Of a stretch of 64,000 nt of DNA, positions 17,391 through 27,301 are shown in pieces. The DNA lies in assembly GCA_040830705.1 (NCBI GenBank), contig JBFOME010000008.1, positions 124,001 to 188,000 on the forward strand, read 5' to 3'. Position 1 is the first letter of the stretch. Each line of letters opens with the position of its first letter. Under the pieces are notes generated by a model that made no database searches, was not told where the DNA came from, and was given only the letters and a program-made list of their open reading frames with translations. Both the position numbers and the translations under genes were made by a program. The DNA comes from Ruegeria_C sp040830705 (GTDB lineage Bacteria > Pseudomonadota > Alphaproteobacteria > Rhodobacterales > Rhodobacteraceae).

Positions 17391-18352
17391 GCGCTGATCA
17401 CTCGAAGCTGTCCGCTCAGCCATGGCATCTGCGCCACGGCGGGGTCTATCATTTGGCTCTGCACCAGCCGCCGCATCATTTGCGTCACGTCGCGGGGCAC
17501 GTCCTCCGCCCAGTCGGCCCCGGCAAAGAGCGAGATGGTACGTGCGAATGGTGCGCTGGGCCGGGGGAACGCCTCGATCTGATCGTGAAACCGGCCCGCA
17601 CGCATAAAGCCCAGAGGCGTGGTTACAGCCCAGCCCAGACGCCGCCCGGCCATGGCCATGAGCGCCAGATGCGAGCCGATTTCGAAGCGATGTTCGAAAT
17701 GCAGATTCTGCCGGTTCAGGTAGCCCTCGATCTGGTGGCAGATCAACTGTTCATCGGTGTAGCGCAGCAGGGGCAGGTCGCGCAGTTGCTCGAACACATC
17801 CGCTTCGCTGGATACCATGTCTTTGGGGGCCACAACCATGAAGGGGTCACGCACCAGCGGGTATTCGGTGACGCCATCAAGCGGCTCGTCGGTGCTGGCG
17901 GCGACCGCGATGTGCAACTCCTGCGCGCGCATCGCTTCGCTGATCTCGCGGCTGGGCGCAGTGACCAACTTGAACCGGCATTGAGTCAGGCTATTGGCCA
18001 GCATCGTTGCCAGACGCGGGGTCAGGTCATTGTCGAAATCGTCGATCAGCCCGATTGACAGCGTGGTCAGATGGCTCAGATCCATCACCGTCAACTCGCT
18101 TTGGGCCAGCCGCAGCTCACCCAACACGATTTCGGTGCGCGACAGAAAGGAGCGTCCTGCAGGCGTCAGGCGCATGGGGCGCTTGCCGTGATCAACCAGA
18201 TCGATGCCGAGCGCGGTTTCCAGATTGCGCAGCTGCTGACTGACCGCGGGCTGGCTCAGCCCTGTGCTTTCGGCGGCCTGTGCCACCGAACCGGTCCTGG
18301 CGAGAGCTTCGAATATCTCGAGGCCGCGCAACGTCACGCCTTTTGTCAGCAT
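17387..18352 (-). CDS. LysR family transcriptional regulator
   Basis: The 321-residue regulator has the N-terminal winged helix of LysR proteins (LEIFEALARTGSVAQAAEST then LSQPAVSQQLRNLE) and a C-terminal effector-binding domain. The ATG at 18352 gives the normal length, while the longer frame starts with TTG and adds an unusual leader. The stop overlaps the methyltransferase GTG, so it probably forms an operon with that gene. The inducer is unknown. Confidence 0.88.
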   Translation of the reverse strand: MLTKGVTLRGLEIFEALARTGSVAQAAESTGLSQPAVSQQLRNLETALGIDLVDHGKRPMRLTPAGRSFLSRTEIVLGELRLAQSELTVMDLSHLTTLSIGLIDDFDNDLTPRLATMLANSLTQCRFKLVTAPSREISEAMRAQELHIAVAASTDEPLDGVTEYPLVRDPFMVVAPKDMVSSEADVFEQLRDLPLLRYTDEQLICHQIEGYLNRQNLHFEHRFEIGSHLALMAMAGRRLGWAVTTPLGFMRAGRFHDQIEAFPRPSAPFARTISLFAGADWAEDVPRDVTQMMRRLVQSQMIDPAVAQMPWLSGQLRVISA

Positions 18353-18524
18353 ATCCGCCCTGTTCGCAGTTTCCGGTTTTCTTAAACTTTGCTGCGAAGC
18401 AGTCAAGAAAATCGATTCAATTCCGGCGAATACGCGCTCATTGTATAAGTTTTGCGAAATCGAGCCATTGGCAAGGCCGAAGGTTCACTGCCCGAGGTAG
18501 GTCAGGTGCTTCGCAAGTGGATGG

Positions 18525-18836
18525 TCAGCCGCAGTTGTTTTGCGCACGCGCGCCGAAGGCCTTGTAGCGTCGCCAGAGCCGCTCATCGCTGCGCTTGTCC
18601 GACATACGGATTTCCTGCGCCTCATGCGGGTCCGAGAACCACTTGGCCACCTTGCGCCGCTCCGACGCGCTGAGCGACTGGTTCGCCACCCGCTGAATGC
18701 AATTGCACAACCTCGTGTTGGCCGCAGGCCGGTCAGACGCCCGGCACGCCTTGCTGATCGCACCGGCATCCGCGGGAATTGGCGCCATCGTCGCCAGACT
18801 GCCCGCACATAGAACAACTGTCAGAAACTTCTTCAT
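18525..18836 (-). CDS. Conserved small secreted protein
   Basis: The 103-residue precursor has a signal peptide (MKKFLTVVLCAGSLATMAPI, cleavage near ADAG). Its mature part is basic and contains four Cys (KAC, LCNC and a C-terminal NNCG), suggesting disulfides. The block WFSDPHEAQEIR and RRYKAFGARA is typical of a small family seen in Rhodobacterales. Some databases label such proteins arginine transporter, which the sequence does not support. It is soluble and periplasmic by prediction. Function unknown. Confidence 0.7.
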   Translation of the reverse strand: MKKFLTVVLCAGSLATMAPIPADAGAISKACRASDRPAANTRLCNCIQRVANQSLSASERRKVAKWFSDPHEAQEIRMSDKRSDERLWRRYKAFGARAQNNCG

Positions 18837-18984
18837 CTCGCACCTCAAACTTCACGACGGAGTTTGCCCCCATTCGAATTAACAAGGAGTATGTCGCAAA
18901 GTGATTCGCGGATCAACGCCCCAGACGTCACACCGCAACTTGAGGGGGCGAAGTATTTCGTCCGCGCGCGACCTCAGAGGGCGT

Positions 18985-19263
18985 TCACCGCAAAATGTTG
19001 AATGCCTGCGATTGCGGAGCGGGTGAGGGTTGAACCGCTACCGCATCCACCCTCGCCGCGCGTGGTCCCTCGTGCAGACGTGCCACCATTTCGTCGACCC
19101 GAGCCGCAGGCCCAGACAGGCAAGCCGTGACCGACCCATCCGCCTCATTGCGGACCCAGCCGCCAAGTTCCAGCCGTTGCGCCTGCTGCCGCGTCCAGCC
19201 GCGAAACCAGACACCCTGAACGCGCCCGGTGACTCTTACTATGGCGGTTTTGGTGGCGGTCAT
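18985..19263 (-). CDS. acyP: Acylphosphatase
   Basis: The 92-residue protein has the acylphosphatase signature GRVQGVWFRGWTRQQA (catalytic Arg within the loop) and the second motif GWVRNEADGSV containing the catalytic Asn. The enzyme hydrolyses carboxyl-phosphate bonds. The ATG at 19263 gives the expected size; upstream in-frame Met codons add unrelated sequence. Confidence 0.9.
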   Translation of the reverse strand: MTATKTAIVRVTGRVQGVWFRGWTRQQAQRLELGGWVRNEADGSVTACLSGPAARVDEMVARLHEGPRAARVDAVAVQPSPAPQSQAFNILR

Positions 19264-19364
19264 TCGCTTTGGTCCACTTGCTGTATTGACCATGATACCA
19301 GCTTGCTCGCGATCAGGCATCATGACCTAGACCTGAGTTGGTGGGCCTCGCACACCCCCGCTGT

Positions 19365-20582
19365 TTACGGAAGAAACTTCAACCACCGCTCGACGGCCCT
19401 GATCAATGCCTCAACCTTCTCCGGTTGCGTCACGAGATAAGCCCCTCCGGCAGGAATACCCCATTTGATCAGGGTATCGACCGTCAGGTCAGCCTTCCGT
19501 CCGCACCATTTCGCGACCGCAGCCAAACCAGTTTCTAAAGCCTGCAGGCAAGCGGCCACCCGATCCCGGTTCGGTGTATCGCTGGCTGTCTCCTCCTCAA
19601 TCCCGTCGGCAGCATTCCAGACCAAAGTGATCGATGTCTCCAACATACTGATATCTTGGAAACCTTCTGGACTATCTTCGATGTCGTCTGGCGGATGGTT
19701 CCCTCCTATGCCGTGCCTGTCGATTGATGTCCTGACCATCGCTCGGGGCAGCTCTCCAAGCGCGATCTCTGTCTGAAGACGCGCGATCTCCCGAGCAACG
19801 GCCTTGGGGCCCGTGTCCCAGATTTCATCGTCGATCTGGGCGACCTGCCGCTGCAGATCCCAATCAACCGGCTTTCCTTCGAGAAAGCCATTGTACCAAT
19901 CGATCCAGAACCTGAAGCTAGAGTCATCTGACAAAAGCGACCAAAGCTTGGCCAGCCTAGACGCAAACTCATCTGGTAATTGAACCCATAGCGGCGCAGT
20001 GCGAAGTTCATGGCGAAGTTTGTCTAGGTCCTGCTCGAGAGTATCCGATACCAGACGGGTAATGCGCCTTGCCTCATTCGACGATCCAACTCCGACGTCA
20101 GGGTCTTCGTTGGCTTTTGTCGAACCGCGCGCGTAAGAGTTTGTTCGGTTGACGGCTTCGGAAAGCTGGCTTTCCCAGTCGCCATCATCTGCGACATGGC
20201 GCGCGAGCGCACGCGAAGCCGACATTCGGAAAGCGGTTTCCGGTTGGGGTAGATTGAGGTTCTCCAGAACGCGTTCATACATGTCCCGCAGGGCTTTGAC
20301 GCGAGCGCTGTCTTTGCCGGACATTTCCCACGCGATCACACTTATCCAATATCGAAAGATACTTAGGGCAAGCTTGTGTCCGTCTTCGCGGCTGCGGCCG
20401 TCTGACATCGGACCGACAAAGGCTGGAAGATTGCGCAAAGCGAAGCGTATCAATATCAGCGTTTCGCTTCCGACAAAGACCATCGTACTGGCGGCCTTCA
20501 GCCGGTTCTGGTCTAGGCGCTTCGGCAAACCCGGTTGACGTGACAAAATTAGCTCCTTGACCAAAGGCCCGGACCCTTCCAT
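19365..20582 (-). CDS. Uncharacterised 405-residue protein divergent from lepA
   Basis: This protein is not assigned. It is soluble and mostly helical, without a signal peptide. Recognisable blocks are RFWIDWYNGFLEGKPVDWDL with DDEIWDTGPKAVAREIARLQ in the middle, a GGNHPPDDI turn near residue 295, and a C-terminal YLVTQPEKVEALIRAVERW. The middle block is reminiscent of a family of hypothetical proteins found sporadically in alphaproteobacterial islands, so accessory status is inferred. The ATG at 20582 lies only 11 bp from the lepA ATG on the other strand. An internal ATG at 20483 would leave room for a lepA promoter. Confidence 0.7.
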   Translation of the reverse strand: MEGSGPLVKELILSRQPGLPKRLDQNRLKAASTMVFVGSETLILIRFALRNLPAFVGPMSDGRSREDGHKLALSIFRYWISVIAWEMSGKDSARVKALRDMYERVLENLNLPQPETAFRMSASRALARHVADDGDWESQLSEAVNRTNSYARGSTKANEDPDVGVGSSNEARRITRLVSDTLEQDLDKLRHELRTAPLWVQLPDEFASRLAKLWSLLSDDSSFRFWIDWYNGFLEGKPVDWDLQRQVAQIDDEIWDTGPKAVAREIARLQTEIALGELPRAMVRTSIDRHGIGGNHPPDDIEDSPEGFQDISMLETSITLVWNAADGIEEETASDTPNRDRVAACLQALETGLAAVAKWCGRKADLTVDTLIKWGIPAGGAYLVTQPEKVEALIRAVERWLKFLP

Positions 20583-20593
20583 ATCCCCAAGCC

Positions 20594-22393
<1,800 letters not shown>

Positions 22394-22542
22394 AAGGCCC
22401 TACTACGCTCTTTGCATTTATGCGTCGAGTTTGGTATTCTTTTAGAATTATCGTTTCCTCCCTCGCCGAGGCGGGTTGAAACGAATTTTGCGGTTCTTGT
22501 ATTTTGGATGTTGCTACTGTAGCGGCAAAAATTGGGTTTTTT

Positions 22543-23607
22543 ATGAACTTGAGATGGGAAAGACTAGACAATGCGTTGACTGAGATTTGGCAGGCTTTTA
22601 CTCCAGCGATAATTAATTTTGCCATATTGCTTTTTTTCTTCTATCCGGTGTGGAATATTATTTTGTCCGATTCAGGGGGGGGAGGCGGGTTCACTAAGAA
22701 TCCTGTTTTCGACGAATTTTCTATTGTTGTGTCTAGAATTTTTGCCAACTTTCCGAAGGCGGAAACGACGGGCGACATCGAAAAACTTTATGCAGTTTCT
22801 CTTGGTTTCACGGTTTTGCTAATTGTTGTTTTTTTGTCGGTCGTTTTTATTTTGGATGCTATTGTTCGAGCTATTGGAAGGGTTCTCCCTTTCGTCTTTG
22901 TCATGAGTGATAGGGATATGGTTTCCCGGGAGGGCCTTGTTTTAGGGATTGCAAGGATACTAAAGAGGGAGCCGATCTACTACGATGGGAAAGACAAGAA
23001 GGAAATTGATAGAATTCAGTCAGAAAATCTACTGCTGTGGAAAAGAGCGCGGATTGCGTTGGACGCACTTCCTGAGATGTCTGGTTACTCGGCGAGCAGA
23101 GATAAGCTCGTATCTGACCGGAAGGGTGTCGAGAAATTCTTAACCTATTTTAAGTCTTATATGGTGATTTTTTTGCTCACCTCCGCCGTAACACTTCTAT
23201 ATCCCAAAATTGATTTTCAGTACACGCGGGTTTGGTATATTGTCTTAATACTTTTGGGATTGGTGGCGCTATTTTATTTGAGGGTGAGGTATTTTTTTGT
23301 GTGCCGGGATTTGGTTCAAATTGATGTCGAGACTTATGTTCTCTTAGGAATGCCGGTCCCAGACAGCGTCTTCCAAACTGTACTAGGGAAGTCCAATCCA
23401 GATTTCATGGACTGCGTTACGGTTAGCTATTCGGATGGAGAATCATATGGGTCATATGTTAAGGAAATTTTCCGCTCGATCGTTGCCTATATTGTTTCTT
23501 TTCCCAAAAGGGTAAAGAAATTGCGCCTTAAAGCTAGAAGGCTGTCTAGGCCAAACAGCAGTGGCCTTCCAGCCCAAGCTGACGACTCTGCAAAAGGTGG
23601 TTCGTAG
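22543..23607 (+). CDS. AT-rich hypothetical membrane protein
   Basis: This 354-residue protein of unknown function starts at MNLRWERLDN (a TTG at 22504 is a possible earlier start). Four hydrophobic segments are visible, at about residues 20-38, 85-108, 207-226 and 233-255. A charged region lies between the pairs and a basic C-terminal tail (KKLRLKARRL) follows. Codon use and base composition are markedly more AT-rich than in all neighbours (many TTT, ATT, TAT codons), indicating recent transfer. No toxin, nuclease or transport motif was recognised. Confidence 0.72.
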   Translation: MNLRWERLDNALTEIWQAFTPAIINFAILLFFFYPVWNIILSDSGGGGGFTKNPVFDEFSIVVSRIFANFPKAETTGDIEKLYAVSLGFTVLLIVVFLSVVFILDAIVRAIGRVLPFVFVMSDRDMVSREGLVLGIARILKREPIYYDGKDKKEIDRIQSENLLLWKRARIALDALPEMSGYSASRDKLVSDRKGVEKFLTYFKSYMVIFLLTSAVTLLYPKIDFQYTRVWYIVLILLGLVALFYLRVRYFFVCRDLVQIDVETYVLLGMPVPDSVFQTVLGKSNPDFMDCVTVSYSDGESYGSYVKEIFRSIVAYIVSFPKRVKKLRLKARRLSRPNSSGLPAQADDSAKGGS

Positions 23608-24009
23608 CTTGGTTATTCAAAAGCGGTTTTGCCTTGGTCTTTGAGCCCATCACTTCATGACCTAACCGTTCATCGCCGCGCCTTCGGCGAAGCTCATGTT
23701 CCCCTCCGAGGCCGTTCCCTTCAGCAAGCGTAGTGTGGGGTTCCACCCCTCTGTCTATCCCATCCGTTTCGCGTTGGTGGGTTGAAAACCCACCCTACGG
23801 GTGTTTCTCTGGTAACGCGTGAACCGTGTCTTGATCGCGTTTGTCCCGGACCATGGGGGCCTTGCGGGCGGGTTGTGGCCCACATCACAACCAATTCTTG
23901 TCGCTCTGCTACGATTGACCCGAGGCCAACAGGCGGCGGGGTGCCGAGATGTCCATGATCCCTATCATCGCCCTCGGCCAAACATCGTAGGTCGGGGCCG
24001 AAGCACGCT
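23608..24009. other. 402-bp non-coding region containing a palindromic repeat
   Basis: No convincing gene was found. It contains the hairpin at 23776-23794 and a second GTAGG-type phrase near 23990. The composition shifts here from AT-rich back to GC-rich. Confidence 0.4.
23776..23794 (+). repeat. Short palindromic element (GGTGGGTT/AACCCACC)
   Basis: Perfect 8-bp arms, GGTGGGTT (23776-23783) and AACCCACC (23787-23794), enclose a GAA loop and are followed by CTACGG. Elements of this form (CGTAGGGTGGGTT plus complement) recur between genes in many proteobacteria. They are thought to be passive or REP-like repeats. Confidence 0.55.
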
Positions 24010-24366
24010 CTACGGTCTGACCGCGGCGATCACAGACTCAAACGCATCCGGGTCCGCCTCTTTGAGTTTGCGCAGGGCCTCTGCCGCGTGGTTCCTCAGC
24101 GCCTCCTTGCAGTCGGCCTTGACCTCCTCGACCCCGGCGACCAGCGCATCGATCTGGGGCAGCGCGACGCCCGTCTCCCCCGACAGCGCCTGCAATGCGT
24201 CCAACACTTTACCAAGTTGCGTGCCATAGCTCGCCACCTCGCGCTGCACTCGTGCCTCGATGGCGGGTATGCCGCGTATGCCTATCGTGGGCTCGATCTC
24301 TTGCTGCACATCTCCGCTGAGCGGAAATCGGAACTCGGGCGACCAGACCGAAAACGGACCAAACAT
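24010..24366 (-). CDS. Conserved hypothetical protein
   Basis: The 118-residue protein begins MFGPFSVWSPEFRFPLSGDV followed by QQEIEPT. The rest is a helical, charged region (VASYGTQLGKVLDALQAL, then VEEVKADCKEALRNHAAEALRKL) that could form a coiled coil. The N-terminal FPLSGDV..I.P pattern is, from memory, shared by uncharacterised Rhodobacterales proteins. There is no signal peptide or membrane segment. It is divergent from the secreted protein at 24545. Confidence 0.6.
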   Translation of the reverse strand: MFGPFSVWSPEFRFPLSGDVQQEIEPTIGIRGIPAIEARVQREVASYGTQLGKVLDALQALSGETGVALPQIDALVAGVEEVKADCKEALRNHAAEALRKLKEADPDAFESVIAAVRP

Positions 24367-24544
24367 CTCAAAATCTCCTATGTCGAATAATGCCAGCTTC
24401 CGCTGCGATGCAGCATTCTGTCAAGCGGCGCGGCAGGATTAAGACTAGATGAATATCCCTTCATAAAGACATCCGCAGATTGTAAACCTCCCCGCACCTC
24501 CCAACCTTGGATAACGACAGACGCCCAAGGAAGAGGAGAAAGCC

Positions 24545-24994
24545 ATGACACGGATGAAAGCCATAGGCGCGGCAGCCCTTGCCGGAACGCTCGCATTGGC
24601 CACCAGCGCCTTTGCCAGTGACACTCCGGATTTGCGCGGCACATGGAGCGGCAGCCACACGGTGGCAGCCCTGCCCAATGAGGGCAGCGACGGCGCGCCG
24701 CGCTTCAACGAATCCGAGTGGGTGATGGAAATCAAGGAGCAGCAAGACAATGTGTTCTGGGGCACCAGCAAGTGGAGCCGCACAAGTTCGGATCGATGGA
24801 ATGAAGGTCAGATGACCGGCACGATCAGCCTAGACGGTTCGGGTGACATTGCCATGGTCGAAAGCATGCCCGGCTATGACCGCGAGGTGAACGGGTTGAT
24901 CGACGCGACCTATCAGGACGGCAAGATCTATGCCGATTTCCGCAGCCTGCGCAGCGGGATCACCTACAGCACGGTACTTGAACGGGTAAACTGA
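24545..24994 (+). CDS. Small secreted protein, paralogue of the 62.3-kb protein
   Basis: The 149-residue precursor has a signal peptide with cleavage near AFASD. The mature domain opens with LRGTWSGSHTVA and alternates short polar strands (VMEIKEQQDNVFWGTSKWSR, then GTISLDGSGDIAMVES), suggesting a small beta-barrel. The pattern GTW.G.....E...EI......W......W......G..SLD..........E is shared with the secreted protein at 62327-62788. The RBS AGAGGAG is well placed for 24545. Function unknown. Confidence 0.72.
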   Translation: MTRMKAIGAAALAGTLALATSAFASDTPDLRGTWSGSHTVAALPNEGSDGAPRFNESEWVMEIKEQQDNVFWGTSKWSRTSSDRWNEGQMTGTISLDGSGDIAMVESMPGYDREVNGLIDATYQDGKIYADFRSLRSGITYSTVLERVN

Positions 24995-26032
24995 TGCGTA
25001 AGACCCTGGCGGGACCCCCGTCAGGGCAGCAATTACGGGTCCCGGTAACCGCCGGGACGGGGCGGAGACGGCTGGCGGACCTTTTAGCGAGTTTGGGGGT
25101 AAGCGTCGCATCATCCGTTTCCTTATTCTTCGGTACGGATATGCGGCAGGTTCTCCGCTTCTGACCGGCTCCGCCCCACTTCATCGTTGTCATTGAGCGC
25201 GAATCTCCAGTCCGAATTATTGAGCTCGATCGCAGCGAGGCCCGGTGAGTCGGGCAAATATGGGGCTGGGCGGCCTTTGCACGTGCAGAAACGCCACGAA
25301 ATTCGGCGATCCGGGCAAATATTTTCTTTTCCCTTCGCAAGTTGATTTGAGCGGTGTGGTTTTTGGAGTTTTCCACATTGCTGTCCCGGCAGATATCTAC
25401 AGGTTATCCCCGTCCAAATGTCATGCTGCAGTGCTATTTTCTTGCCCGACCCCGCGGCATTTGTAACAGTCTGATTACTGCAGCGGATCTTCGGAACCAA
25501 AGCAGGGCGCAGCGGCCAGGGGGCCTTGGCGGATCGGGATAGGGCTTCGGTTTTACCGCGATGTGTCAGTGGCTTACCGGGAGTGTGCTGATCGCGAAGG
25601 GTCTCAGGACCTGGGGCGTGATGGATGCTTTTCAAACGGTTGCTGTGCGCCGGGCAGTGCCCTCGGGCGGGGTCCGGCAGCGGCGGCTCTTCGGGGCAGT
25701 CGTGACTGGCTCTAATCGGCCTTCGGGCGGTGATGAACCAGCAAGGCGTCAGGGGCGTCCGCAAGGGCGCATGCAAGGACCGCGTCTGAGCACCTGGCGC
25801 CTTTTCCTATTCCACAACGACAAATAGAAACGGGGCCCGCTTGAGTGATCCAAGCAAGCCCCGTCGTCAGTTGATGCGTACCGCGTCTATGCACCTGTAC
25901 CCGTCAGATATCGGTTTGGAGTGCGAAGATCAACAATATCTTGTGTTCACCTGCCGTGATTGGCGTGGGATGCAACTTGTATGCCCACATGTTGCGCAAT
26001 GGCAACATCTACCAGGCAGCGGCAGGCTCAGA
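24995..26032. other. About 1 kb without a convincing gene
   Basis: Long frames on either strand lack family features and have Pro/Arg-rich, shadow-like composition. Visible structure: a 10-bp imperfect hairpin at 25004-25026, a GTCCCGG/CCGGGAC pair just after it, two DnaA-box-like words near 25370-25410, and a strong hairpin at 25830-25864. It may be decayed coding DNA or hold an unannotated RNA. Confidence 0.4.
25830..25864 (-). terminator. Strong hairpin, probable terminator downstream of the entericidin-like gene
   Basis: Stem ACGGGGC/GCCCCGT (25830-25836 with 25858-25864) continues after a 2-nt internal mismatch into GCTTG/CAAGC with a 7-nt loop. Read on the minus strand it is followed by TTCTATTTGTCG, a loose U-rich tail. 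Confidence 0.5.
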
Positions 26033-26170
26033 TCAGAGGCTTTCCTGAACGTCGGTTGCCGTATTAGTGATCGCATCACCGGCCTTTTCGATGTCGCGAC
26101 CGGCCCCTTTTGCGGTTTCGCAGGCGGCCAGGGTCAGGCTCAGTAGTCCAATAATCAATACGCGGGTCAT
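26033..26170 (-). CDS. Entericidin A/B family lipoprotein
   Basis: This 45-residue lipoprotein has signal MTRVLIIGLLSLTLAAC with the lipobox Cys at 17, then the entericidin-type ETAKGAGRDIEKAGDAITN. After lipidation the mature part is about 29 residues and probably membrane associated. Entericidins are linked to envelope stress, and the E. coli pair acts as an antidote/toxin, but in alphaproteobacteria the role is uncertain. The RBS GGAG is 8 bases upstream. Confidence 0.85.
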   Translation of the reverse strand: MTRVLIIGLLSLTLAACETAKGAGRDIEKAGDAITNTATDVQESL

Positions 26171-26552
26171 TTTGCGCTCCATCTCTGCTCGATTTTCTAT
26201 GTTTAGGCGTTTCTTGTACCGCGATGCAAGTTGCCCGGCGGGACGTGACGGCACGGTGTTCAAGCCGCGGCACATACAGGCACAACCGCGACAATGCGGG
26301 CGATGCGTATGCCAGCCGTCGTGATGCTTGACGGTACCCAAATCCGAAGGCCGTCCGGTAATGTTGCCGGATGCTTGCCATTCTGGCGATAAGGCTTATG
26401 GCACGCGCCAAGGGCTGTTTGTCCGGCCCGCTCCACAAGGCCGCGCCAATCGAGCCTCCACCCCTTGCAGCCCCCCGGCACCAATACTAAGACTCGGGTA
26501 ACCCGGCACCGGTATCCTTCCGGCGCACCCTTTAAGAGCAGGCAGGTCTCCC
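26171..26552. promoter_or_regulatory. Divergent intergenic region upstream of clpP
   Basis: This 382-bp region has no gene. It contains short palindromes (TCCGG/CCGGA near 26375 and CGGGTAACCCG near 26497) and should hold the clpP and entericidin promoters. No clear heat-shock promoter could be picked by eye. Confidence 0.35.
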
Positions 26553-27185
26553 ATGTTCGATCCCGTTGATACTTACGCAAATACCCTCGTGCCCATGGTC
26601 GTTGAACAGACCAGCCGGGGCGAGCGGGCCTACGACATCTTCTCGCGCCTGCTGAAAGAGCGGATCATCTTCATCAACGGGCCGATCCATGACGGGATGA
26701 GCCATCTGGTGGTGGCGCAACTGCTGCATCTTGAGGCGGAGAACCCCGGCAAGGAAATCTCGATCTACATCAACTCGCCGGGCGGGGTGGTGACCTCGGG
26801 CCTGTCTATCTATGATACGATGCAATATATCCGCCCGAAATGCTCGACACTGGTGATTGGACAGGCGGCCTCGATGGGCTCGCTATTGCTGGCTGGCGGC
26901 GAGGCAGGAATGCGCTTCTCGCTACCCAATAGCCGTATCATGGTACACCAGCCCTCGGGTGGCTATCAGGGCCAGGCCAGCGACATCATGATTCACGCGG
27001 CCGAAACGCAGAAGCTGAAGGATCGGCTGCACGACATCTATGTCAAGCATACCGGCCAGACCAAGAAGGCGGTTGAGAAGGCATTGGACCGAGACAATTT
27101 CATGAGCCCGGAAGAGGCTAAGGAATGGGGTCATATTGATGAGATCGTCGACAGCCGCGCCAAGGATGCTGACGACGAAGCATAA
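26553..27185 (+). CDS. clpP: ATP-dependent Clp protease proteolytic subunit
   Basis: The 210-residue serine peptidase has catalytic S107 in GQAASMGS, H132 in MVHQPSGG and D181 in RDNFMS, all in normal positions. It forms the tetradecameric chamber fed by ClpX, encoded 116 bp downstream. The length is typical of the alphaproteobacterial main ClpP, and no propeptide oddity is seen. Confidence 0.97.
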   Translation: MFDPVDTYANTLVPMVVEQTSRGERAYDIFSRLLKERIIFINGPIHDGMSHLVVAQLLHLEAENPGKEISIYINSPGGVVTSGLSIYDTMQYIRPKCSTLVIGQAASMGSLLLAGGEAGMRFSLPNSRIMVHQPSGGYQGQASDIMIHAAETQKLKDRLHDIYVKHTGQTKKAVEKALDRDNFMSPEEAKEWGHIDEIVDSRAKDADDEA

Positions 27186-27301
27186 GGCTGCCCGCGATAC
27201 GCAAGGTCGTGAGCAGGTGGAAATTGCGATTGTGAAGGCCGGTGCGCTGGCCTAAGCTGCCTCGACAAGTGGCGGCGATGACGGAGCCCGAAAGGTAAAG
27301 C

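Noticed and set aside
18525..18836. Annotation as an arginine transporter
   Set aside because: The protein is a 103-residue soluble secreted polypeptide without membrane helices; such a label is not supported by the sequence.
25365..25415. TTTTCCACA and TTATCCCC words considered as DnaA boxes of an origin
   Set aside because: Only two imperfect words are present, without an AT-rich unwinding region or the usual origin neighbours (hemE, dnaA, parAB).
25123..25776. 217-codon minus-strand frame in the 1-kb gap
   Set aside because: Pro/Arg/His-rich, no family pattern, no good ribosome-binding site and unusual codon use. It could be a decayed remnant, but this is not supported.
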